The notes under the pieces: generated by a model | Seen by the model: only the letters and a program-made list of their open reading frames with translations | What the model was told of the DNA's origin: nothing | Databases searched by the model: none | Assembly (NCBI GenBank): GCA_036267135.1 | Contig: DATAWQ010000079.1 | Span: 1-64,000 of the forward strand | Reading direction: 5' to 3' | DNA from: PALSA-505 sp036267135 | Lineage (GTDB): Bacteria; Actinomycetota; Actinomycetes; Streptosporangiales; Streptosporangiaceae | Length of the DNA stretch: 64,000 nucleotides | Shown: piece after piece, positions 16,988-26,182 of the stretch | How the letters are laid out: each line of letters starts with the position of its first letter | Position numbering within the stretch: the stretch's first letter is position 1 | Translations under genes and position numbers: made by a program

Positions 16988-17739
16988 CGGATGGTGAGCT
17001 GCTGCAGGACCGCCTGGATCGGTGACGGCGTCACCGCCAGCGGGCCAGAGTAGACGTGATTGAGCTGGAAGACGACGACGATGCCGACGCCGACCATCGC
17101 CGCCTGCACGGCCGCGATCACCACGCTGCGTTTGGTCGCGCCGATGCCGCACGCGAAGGGGAACGAGCCGACCACGAGCGAGGTCGCGATGACGCCCGCG
17201 ATCAGGCCCTCGGGCAGCCGCGCCCCGGCGCCGGAGGCCTGCTCGTCGTGGGTGCTGAACAGGGTGGCGATCTGGGTGGTGGCCTGAAGCTGGGCGTTCG
17301 ATGCGGCCGCGTCCTGCGGGTTGAGCCTGAGCACAAAGTTGTTCATGGCGATCAGTTGCTGCTCGCTCTTGTCGTCGAGCGTGCCCCGCTTCAGCTGCGG
17401 CCAGTCGTGATTGACCACCGTCTGCGCATAGGCCCGCACGTCGGCCTGCAGGACCGTCTGCTGAGCGAGCGGGAAGCCGTCCGCCGCATAGTAGAGCTCG
17501 CGGATGGCGGACGCCTCGGACGCGACCGCCGAGTTGGCGCCGCCGATCGTCTGCCACTCGGTGGCCAGGGCGACCGCGAGGATAAGCAGGTACAGCGCGG
17601 CCAGCGAGGGACCGAGGAAGCCGATGGTCACGTCCTCCGGCTCACCGCCGCGGTCCTTGATGATCACTGCCACGATCACCGCGAGTATGGCGCAGGCCCC
17701 GCCGGCCCGCAGCAGGAGCCAGGTTTCGGAAGTCAGCAT
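16984..17739 (-). CDS. DUF4239 (bestrophin-like) membrane protein
   Basis: 251 residues; ATG 17739 with AAGGAG just upstream. Two N-terminal membrane segments (about 8-28 and 42-62) precede a soluble helical domain with EWQTIGGANSAVASEASAIRELYY and a VRAYAQTVVNHDWP motif. Two more membrane segments follow near the C-terminus. This matches DUF4239, often annotated as bestrophin-like. The family function is not established; an ion or small-molecule channel is possible. It starts 11 nt after the geosmin synthase stop, so it shares its transcript. Confidence 0.82.
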   Translation of the reverse strand: MLTSETWLLLRAGGACAILAVIVAVIIKDRGGEPEDVTIGFLGPSLAALYLLILAVALATEWQTIGGANSAVASEASAIRELYYAADGFPLAQQTVLQADVRAYAQTVVNHDWPQLKRGTLDDKSEQQLIAMNNFVLRLNPQDAAASNAQLQATTQIATLFSTHDEQASGAGARLPEGLIAGVIATSLVVGSFPFACGIGATKRSVVIAAVQAAMVGVGIVVVFQLNHVYSGPLAVTPSPIQAVLQQLTIR

Positions 17740-17750
17740 CGGGCTCCTTA

Positions 17751-20102
<2,352 letters not shown>

Positions 20103-20108
20103 GGCCGG

Positions 20109-21512
20109 TTAGCTGCGCGGCAGGGAAACTTCGACATGGTCGAGGATGCCGAGCGCGTCAGGAATGAGGACCGCGACTGAGTAGTAAGCGCTGACCAGGT
20201 AGGAGATGACCGCCTTTTCGCTGATGTTCATGAAGCGGACGTTGAGGCCGGGTTCGTGCTCGTCCGGGATCCCGGTCTGCTGCAGCCCGACGACACCCTG
20301 GTCTTCTTCACCCGTCCGCATGGCGATGATCGAGGTGGTGTGCCCGTCGGTGAGCGGGATCTTGCCGCACGGGAAGATCGGCACGCCGCGCCACGCGGGT
20401 ACCTGGCCCCCCGCCACCTCGGTGCTGCTGGGGTAGATGCCGCGCTTGGTGCATTCGCGGCCGAAGGCGGCGATGGCCTTGGGGTGAGCGAACATCATCT
20501 TGGTGCTGCGCCGCCTGGACAGCAGTTCGTCGAGGTCATCGGGGGTGGGCGGGCCTGAGTGGGTCGCGATCCGCTGGGAGTAGTCGGCGTTGTGCAGCAG
20601 CCCGAACTCGCGGTTGTTGACCATCTCCCATTCCTGCCGCTCCCGCAGCGCCTCCACGGTCAGCCGCAACTGCTGGGTGACCTGGTCCATCGGGTCGTTG
20701 TACAGATCCGCGACCCGGGTATGCACGCGCAGCACTGTCTGCGCCACCGCCAGCTGATACTCGCGCGGGTTCCGCTCGTAGTCCGCGTACGTCCCGTCCA
20801 GCTGCGGCTCCCCGTCATGCCCGGAGGCGATCGCGATGTCCGCCTCGCCGTGCTTGTTCTGCGATTGGGCCTTCGCCTCGTGATGCTCTCGAACCTGTGC
20901 CTGCAGCGCCTCGGATTGATCCGCGATGGACCAGAAACGGTCCTTCCGCAGCACCAGCAGCGTCGTGCCGGTCTCGGCCACCAGCGTGTGGTCCCAGACC
21001 ACCTCCCCGATCAGGCCCTCCATGCCCAGATACGCGCCGTCGCCGATATGCCCCAGCGCGGTGTCCCCACCGAACTTGCCCTCTCCCCGGCGGTGTATCT
21101 TCCCGTGCGCGACCACGAAGAACTCGCCCTCCGGCTGCCCGCGCTCGGCGATCACATCTCCGGCATTCACCTCCCGCTGCTCGAACGCCCCGGCCACCGC
21201 GGCCAGCACGTCGTCGTCCTCGAACCCGGCGAACACCGGGACCTCGCGCAGGCTGGGCGGCACCACCGAGACCTCTTCCGCGGTCTGCGCCACGGCTACC
21301 AGCCCGCCGCCCACCGCATAGGTCATCCGGCGGTTGACCCGGTAGGTCCCGCCCGACACCTGAACCCACGGCAGCATCCGCAGCAGCCAGCGCGATGTGA
21401 TCCCCTGCATCTGCGGAACGGTCTTGGTCGTGGTGGTCAGGTTCCTGGCGGCTTCCGTGCTCAGGCTCTGCCGCGGCTCCTGGGCGGTGCCGTTGGTTGC
21501 CTCAACAGACAT
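20109..21512 (-). CDS. eshA: Family 2B encapsulin shell protein with cyclic-nucleotide-binding domain (EshA-like)
   Basis: 467 residues. An HK97-type N-terminal arm (about 1-75, ITSRWLLRMLPWVQVSGGTYRVNRR) and a large C-terminal shell domain (about 230-467) flank an inserted cyclic-nucleotide-binding-like domain (about 83-200). The phosphate-binding cassette reads YLGMEGLIGEVVWDHTLVAE, without the Arg usual in cNMP binders, so nucleotide binding is doubtful. GGAGG lies 6 nt before ATG 21512. Known Family 2B encapsulins of actinobacteria package 2-MIB synthase through its disordered leader. Here the shell gene sits between the 2-MIB synthase and geosmin synthase genes, which suggests a shared terpene compartment. 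Confidence 0.93.
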   Translation of the reverse strand: MSVEATNGTAQEPRQSLSTEAARNLTTTTKTVPQMQGITSRWLLRMLPWVQVSGGTYRVNRRMTYAVGGGLVAVAQTAEEVSVVPPSLREVPVFAGFEDDDVLAAVAGAFEQREVNAGDVIAERGQPEGEFFVVAHGKIHRRGEGKFGGDTALGHIGDGAYLGMEGLIGEVVWDHTLVAETGTTLLVLRKDRFWSIADQSEALQAQVREHHEAKAQSQNKHGEADIAIASGHDGEPQLDGTYADYERNPREYQLAVAQTVLRVHTRVADLYNDPMDQVTQQLRLTVEALRERQEWEMVNNREFGLLHNADYSQRIATHSGPPTPDDLDELLSRRRSTKMMFAHPKAIAAFGRECTKRGIYPSSTEVAGGQVPAWRGVPIFPCGKIPLTDGHTTSIIAMRTGEEDQGVVGLQQTGIPDEHEPGLNVRFMNISEKAVISYLVSAYYSVAVLIPDALGILDHVEVSLPRS

Positions 21513-21592
21513 TTGCTGCCTCCATATATTCGGCGAGGGGGATTACGTCTTTGGCGAACGGGATCAGCGCCGGGTGAACGGGGAACGACTGG

Positions 21593-22849
21593 TCACTGGT
21601 AACGGCTGGTGGTGCGGTGCCATTCGAACCCCCCACCCATCCAGGCCTGCGCTCCGCGCAGAAACCGCTGGAGCTCAACGGACGGCAGGGCCGCGAGCTG
21701 GCGCTGGCTGGCCTCGAACCCCCGGACGAAGTCGTTGTGCAGGGCCACGGTGCGCTCGGTCGCCTCCCGGATCGTGCAGTTCTCTTCCAGGGCGATCAGC
21801 AGCACCAGGTTGGAATCCGGCAGTTCGTCCGCGGCCTCCCTGGCCACCGAGTAGAGGTCGTTGACGAGCACCGAAGCCGTGCCGGCCTGCATCAGCGCCC
21901 GGTGGAAACGCCGTTCGGCGAACAGGTTCGCGGGCAGCTCGTAGCCGCCGACGACGTCGATGAGGGTCATAGAGGTGTAGAAGCTGTCGTGCTGGCGGGC
22001 GGCGAGGTAACGCCACACCGGCGGCGGCTGGCCGAGGAACCGCCAGGCCGCGTAGGCGGTCCAGCTCACGTACATCTGGCTGGTGGTGTTGCAGGCCCGC
22101 ATGACCTGCGCGGGGGTGGCGTGCCTGGACAGGTGGGCGGTGGCCGAGCTGAGCGCGACGAGCACGGGATCGGACCGCACCGCGTCCTCGAGTTGGCGGG
22201 TGTAGTCGCCGGCCGGCGGTGGCGGGTCCATCGCGGACGTCACCAGGGCCAGCCGGGGAGGAAGCTCGGTGGGGGTGGCCCCGAGCGGCGTCTCGTCGGC
22301 GTAGTAGTCGTCCGCGGCCCACCAGGCAGCGTTCATCTGGGCCGCGATCAGCAGCCTGTCGGGGTCGTCGGTGTCGGCATGGGTGAGCATGGCCAGCCGG
22401 CCGAAGCCGGTGTCGCGGAACTTGTCTATCCGGCCGGCGTGGATCCCGACCTTCTCCGCCCAGGCCACCAGCCGGCGGTTGACCTCCTCGCCCAGGTCCT
22501 CGTCGATGCGAACGGTCTGCGGACAGTACAACGGTGGGTATGAGCCGTCGCCCCATTCCCGCTCCAGATACGGCAGCGGGGCGTAGATGTCCCTGGGCAC
22601 GAAGTCGGGCTGGTACAGCGTGGCGGCCAGGTCGAACCCGGGCGGTTCCGGCGCCTCGGGAGCAGGCGGCTCCTCGGCGGCCGGGGGCGCCTCGGGAGCA
22701 GGTGGAGCCTGGGTAGCCGGCGGAGCCGCCAGGGTCGCGGTGGCCTGGGGCGCCCGCGTGGCCGCGGGGAAGCGGCACGCGGAGGTCCCCAGGCCGGACG
22801 GCCCGGCCAGTACCCCGGCGAGGTCCAGGCCGTAGCGGTCGTACCTCAT
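21593..22849 (-). CDS. 2-Methylisoborneol synthase (terpene cyclase), probable encapsulin cargo
   Basis: 418 residues. It cyclises 2-methyl-GPP to 2-methylisoborneol. The cyclase domain starts at about residue 100 and has the metal motif DDYYADE (180-186) and the NSE motif NDLYSVARE (330-338). It ends with FEWHRTTSRYQ, as in the family. Residues 1-70 are disordered, rich in Ala/Pro/Glu, and contain GLGTSACRFPAA (19-30). In the family this leader targets the enzyme to the encapsulin. The start codon overlaps the methyltransferase stop (ATGA), so translation is coupled. The encapsulin gene follows after 80 nt. Confidence 0.94.
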   Translation of the reverse strand: MRYDRYGLDLAGVLAGPSGLGTSACRFPAATRAPQATATLAAPPATQAPPAPEAPPAAEEPPAPEAPEPPGFDLAATLYQPDFVPRDIYAPLPYLEREWGDGSYPPLYCPQTVRIDEDLGEEVNRRLVAWAEKVGIHAGRIDKFRDTGFGRLAMLTHADTDDPDRLLIAAQMNAAWWAADDYYADETPLGATPTELPPRLALVTSAMDPPPPAGDYTRQLEDAVRSDPVLVALSSATAHLSRHATPAQVMRACNTTSQMYVSWTAYAAWRFLGQPPPVWRYLAARQHDSFYTSMTLIDVVGGYELPANLFAERRFHRALMQAGTASVLVNDLYSVAREAADELPDSNLVLLIALEENCTIREATERTVALHNDFVRGFEASQRQLAALPSVELQRFLRGAQAWMGGGFEWHRTTSRYQ

Positions 22850-23754
22850 GACCGGCCGACGTAGTCCGCGGCGATGAGCAGGTAGTGGAAGCTGCCTTCA
22901 CGGTAGGCGGTCAGGAACGGGCCCTCGATGCCGGTGGCGACCGACGATTTCGCCCGCAGTTCCCAGTACGGGATCGTGTGCGCGGTCAGGTCGACGACGT
23001 TGATCGGGACGAAGTCGTTGGCCACCAGTGCCTTGAAGTACTCGCTGCGCGGATGGATGTCGCAGGTGTAGTGCTGGTCGATCTGGCTGACCGCCTTGGA
23101 CCGGCCGCCGGTCACGTCGTTGTAGCACCCGGTGATGCAGACGTACCGGCCGCCGTAAGGCAGCAGCCGGGCGAATTCGCCGAACAGATCCTGCAGATCG
23201 ACGTACATCGTGGTTTCGTTGGTCCAGATGCCTTGCCGTGAGCCGGTTTCGAATCCGGTGTCGAGCATGTTGCGGAAGTGGAACCGCACCTGATCGGCCA
23301 CGCCACGCTCGCGGGCCTGCGCGTTGGCGAATTCCACCTGGGCTTCGGAGATCGTCACGCCGTCGACCTGGCAGGCGAATCGCTGATTCGCCATGAAGCT
23401 CGTGCCGCCACGGCCCGAACCGCCGTCGAGCAGCCGGTGATGCGGCTCGATATCGTCGAGGTGATCAAGCAGCAGGTCGGCCTGTGCGGTCTCCAGCCGG
23501 TGCATCTCGGCGATGATGGCTTCTTCGCGGGTTTCGGACGGTTCCTCGAGCACGGCCGGGTCATAGTCGCCGATGCCGTAGTGGTGGTGATAAAGCCCGT
23601 CGACTTCACCGAGCTTGATATTGACCGGATCCTTCTCCTTGTTCCAGTACGCGGCCACGGAACGCTGATAATCGCTGCGCAGCACCGGCTGGTCCGCGGT
23701 GGCAGTTGTGACAGTGCTGGCAATGTCGCGGACGGCATGATGAGTCATATTCAT
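22846..23754 (-). CDS. Geranyl diphosphate 2-C-methyltransferase
   Basis: 302 residues. It makes 2-methyl-GPP from GPP and S-adenosylmethionine, the first step to 2-methylisoborneol. The SAM site LLDGGSGRGGTSFMA matches the family's glycine-rich loop. The N-terminus has YWNKEKDPVNIKLGEVDGLYHHHYGIG, typical of this enzyme. ATG 23754 is chosen because GGAG lies 8 nt upstream and the length fits; the frame is open for 36 more codons without a ribosome site. It is the first gene of the seven-gene run ending at 15501. Confidence 0.94.
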   Translation of the reverse strand: MNMTHHAVRDIASTVTTATADQPVLRSDYQRSVAAYWNKEKDPVNIKLGEVDGLYHHHYGIGDYDPAVLEEPSETREEAIIAEMHRLETAQADLLLDHLDDIEPHHRLLDGGSGRGGTSFMANQRFACQVDGVTISEAQVEFANAQARERGVADQVRFHFRNMLDTGFETGSRQGIWTNETTMYVDLQDLFGEFARLLPYGGRYVCITGCYNDVTGGRSKAVSQIDQHYTCDIHPRSEYFKALVANDFVPINVVDLTAHTIPYWELRAKSSVATGIEGPFLTAYREGSFHYLLIAADYVGRS

Positions 23755-23865
23755 CAGGACAGCTCCAAGTGGGGGTTTCCGGCTACGCCTAATTGATGCT
23801 TCCGCAATTGCGTCCGGCCTACACATATCCATTGGGGGGATATAAGTGTTACTTCTGATCAAGAA

Positions 23866-23890
23866 ATCGCTGTGATACAGCTACAGCGAT
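23866..23890. promoter_or_regulatory. Inverted repeat upstream of the terpene/encapsulin operon
   Basis: Arms ATCGCTGT and ACAGCGAT are separated by 9 nt, and a nested GCTGT-GAT-ACAGC dyad sits within. The site lies 112-136 bp before the first operon gene, in an AT-rich patch. It is a likely regulator site. The promoter hexamers could not be assigned with confidence. Confidence 0.5.
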
Positions 23891-24436
23891 ATACGGCAAT
23901 ATTAGATGCGCTGGTTAATTTCCCTGCTAACCGGACAGATTCGTATAAAAGAGGAAACCTGATGTCGCGGCACCCGGCGGCTGGCCAGTGAACCCTGGGG
24001 TAGCAGTCGCTGAATCCAGCCCGGCCGGGACCAGAATGCCAGGCCCAGCTTTGCCGCCTGGACATGCGGGAATGCGTCAGACGGGGACGCTACGGAGTGC
24101 CGATGACACGCCGTGTGACCTGGACATCTGCGACAAGCAGGCATGAAAGGGGGAGCATCGGCGCTGAGAAGACTATCCCGTAATAGGAAGGTCACACCGA
24201 TGCTCCCGGAGCCGACCATAGCAAAGCCGCCGGCCAGTACGGCCGGCTCGTGCCCGTGGGTGATGACTCCCTTGTTCTGCGTCCCCGACATCGCCGACGG
24301 CGGCGCGGCGCCATCCCACCCGCCCAGATACCGCAGCACGGGCCCGGCCAGGCGCGGCAGTCGCCGGTCAAACTTGCGACCCACACGGAGCCAGCTAAAC
24401 CAGGGCCAGCTAAACCAGGGCCAGCCAAACCAAGGC
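23891..24436. other. Long intergenic region upstream of the terpene operon
   Basis: No convincing gene is seen. It holds a GGTTA-N10-TAACC dyad (about 23923-23942) and an AT-rich TATAAA followed by AGAGGAAACC and a 9-codon reading frame (23962-23991). Three imperfect copies of a 16-bp AACCAGGGCCAGCTAA-type repeat lie near 24395-24435. A longer frame continues upstream from the small gene at 24437 through this region. Confidence 0.4.
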
Positions 24437-24682
24437 ATGGCAAATCGCGGCGGCACGATCGTAAAATCGCCCGCGCGAAAAGATACCACGGAACTGCTGA
24501 CGGTTACCGCCGAATGGCTGCGGCGGGCGCTGTGCCGTAGCTTCCTCCGGTATAACGTCGCCGGGGATCTGGAGAGCGCCGTGCATGCCGCCATGAACGT
24601 GATCGAGCCGGTCCTGCAGGCCAGGGACAGCGAGATCACGCGGCTGCGCGATCTTATATCCGTGAAAACGTCAGGCCGGTAA
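24437..24682 (+). CDS. Small protein of unknown function
   Basis: 81 residues from ATG 24437; the same frame is open back to 24143. Codon third positions are mostly G/C. The body is helical and charged (TAEWLRRALCRSFLRYNVAGDLESAV, then ARDSEITRLRDLI), as in a small helical bundle. It is divergent from the terpene operon and convergent with the PstS-like gene. No family is recognised, and the start is uncertain. Confidence 0.45.
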   Translation: MANRGGTIVKSPARKDTTELLTVTAEWLRRALCRSFLRYNVAGDLESAVHAAMNVIEPVLQARDSEITRLRDLISVKTSGR

Positions 24683-24717
24683 CCGCCATGAGCTTACTCT
24701 CAGTGACGCGTGAGCGG

Positions 24718-26037
24718 CTATGAGCCGTGTGGGGTACCACAGGCCGGAGCGGCCTTCTGGCTGCCACGGGACCCTTGGTAGGCACTGAACTTCTGGTAGG
24801 CACTGAACTTTTGGTAGGCACTGAACTTTTGGTAACCACCGAGTGGGATGAATCCGTAGGCTTTGATGTCGCCCTTGGCCGTGAGGTTGGTGCATACGTA
24901 CCCCTTGGGGGACGCGCCGAAGAACGTCGCCAGATAGGGAGGCAGGCCACCTGGGCCCGAGCCGAAACGCACGACGGCATACAGGCTCCGCTGGAACGTG
25001 GCGCCGAATTTCGGGTTGATCTTGCAGGTTGAGCAGGGCGGGCTGGGCGGTGGCCAGGGCAGCACCGGCTTCTTGCCACTGATCTCGCCCAGGCCGAGCA
25101 CACCGTGCAGGTCGCAGCCGTACAGGTTCTGCGAGCCGGTGGGCGTACACGGCGGCGAGCCGGTGCAGGCGGAGATGGCGCACGGGGCCGAGTGGTAGAC
25201 CTGTGCGACGTAGTCACCGGCCGAGTAAGGGACGATCGCCTCGGGGCTGTCGAGCACCGGGTTGACGCCCTCGTTGTCCTGCAGTTGGTTGCCGTCGTCG
25301 CTGACGCAGGGGCCCGGGGTGATCGGCGTCTTGCCGCCGCCGAGCGCGGTGAGCCAGAACGCCCTGGTGCCCGACGAGGACTGCGGCAGGAACGGCTCGA
25401 TCGGCGCGTTCTTCCCCCCGGCCTTGTCCCAGTTGACGATCTTGCACAGGAAGATGTCCCTGAGCTGGTTCAAGGTCAGGCTGGCCGGGGCGTCGGTGCC
25501 GCCGCTGGCCGCGTCGCGGGTGGCCCAGGTGACCGCGTCCCCGGCGAACCGGATGAAGCAGATGCCACCCTTGGCACAGGCCGGGTCGCCGGCCGCGGGC
25601 GCCCGGGACGAGCCGGCGTAGTCGACGCAGAAGTCCTTGGGGGCGGACGGGTCGGCGGTATTGGCCTCCAGCGCCGTGATGCCCGCTGAGGAGCCGTCCG
25701 GCCTGGCCGTGGGCTGGCAGCCGGTCTTCGTCACGATCGAATCGCCGGGCATCCCGGTGGCCGGGTTGGTCTCGTCCCAGCTGTAGAGCAGCGACGCGGC
25801 CTTCGGGTGGGCCTGGTCGTAGTCGTGGGCAAGCTGGTCGAGCAGGTATCCCATGGTGTCGGAGCCGACGCCCACGACGTCGGCGGCCCGCGGGGTGAAC
25901 CCGACGGGCGGGTCGGCCAGCGCGGGCCCCGCGGACGTCGCGACGGCGGCGGCCGCCGCCAGTACCAGGGCCGGGCCCGCGGTGCGCAGCTTGCTGATTA
26001 ACCGTCGGTTTGAACGTCTGGTTGAACGCATTGCCAT
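24718..26037 (-). CDS. Secreted PstS-like substrate-binding protein, Cys-rich
   Basis: 439 residues. A signal peptide (1-41; RRLISKLRTAGPALVLAAAAAVATSA) is followed by GVGSDTMGYLLDQL, the opening of phosphate-binding-type periplasmic proteins. Further blocks are FIRFAGDAVTW and SSSGTRAFW. It has more than a dozen Cys, so disulphides are likely. No transporter genes are adjacent, so it may not serve an ABC importer. Near the C-terminus the hexapeptide YQKFSA is repeated three times, from an 18-bp DNA tandem repeat at about 24777-24834. Start ATG 26037 or 26031. Confidence 0.75.
   Translation of the reverse strand: MAMRSTRRSNRRLISKLRTAGPALVLAAAAAVATSAGPALADPPVGFTPRAADVVGVGSDTMGYLLDQLAHDYDQAHPKAASLLYSWDETNPATGMPGDSIVTKTGCQPTARPDGSSAGITALEANTADPSAPKDFCVDYAGSSRAPAAGDPACAKGGICFIRFAGDAVTWATRDAASGGTDAPASLTLNQLRDIFLCKIVNWDKAGGKNAPIEPFLPQSSSGTRAFWLTALGGGKTPITPGPCVSDDGNQLQDNEGVNPVLDSPEAIVPYSAGDYVAQVYHSAPCAISACTGSPPCTPTGSQNLYGCDLHGVLGLGEISGKKPVLPWPPPSPPCSTCKINPKFGATFQRSLYAVVRFGSGPGGLPPYLATFFGASPKGYVCTNLTAKGDIKAYGFIPLGGYQKFSAYQKFSAYQKFSAYQGSRGSQKAAPACGTPHGS
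24777..24834. repeat. 18-bp in-frame tandem repeat
   Basis: Three near-identical 18-bp units (GGTAGGCACTGAACTTTT type) code for YQKFSA repeats at the C-terminus of the PstS-like protein. Copy number could vary by slippage. Confidence 0.8.
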
Positions 26038-26182
26038 CGTCCCCCTCGGAAAAGAAGCGCGCGCGGCTGGACGGGGGCCGTGAGCTTGTGGGCCAGCGTC
26101 GCCCGGGCGTTATGCCCAGCTTTTACCGTTAGAGGCGCTCAGCGCAATCGCTGCGTACGCTGGCGGGAGGGAGTCACGGTGG

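Noticed and set aside
23871..23887. CRP-type site TGTGA...TCACA near the encapsulin operon
   Set aside because: Only TGTGA is present; the second half-site does not match, so a nucleotide-activator link is not supported.
23962..23991. Nine-codon frame with AGAGGAAACC upstream, a possible leader peptide
   Set aside because: No attenuator structure follows and no downstream plus-strand gene begins soon after; too short to support.
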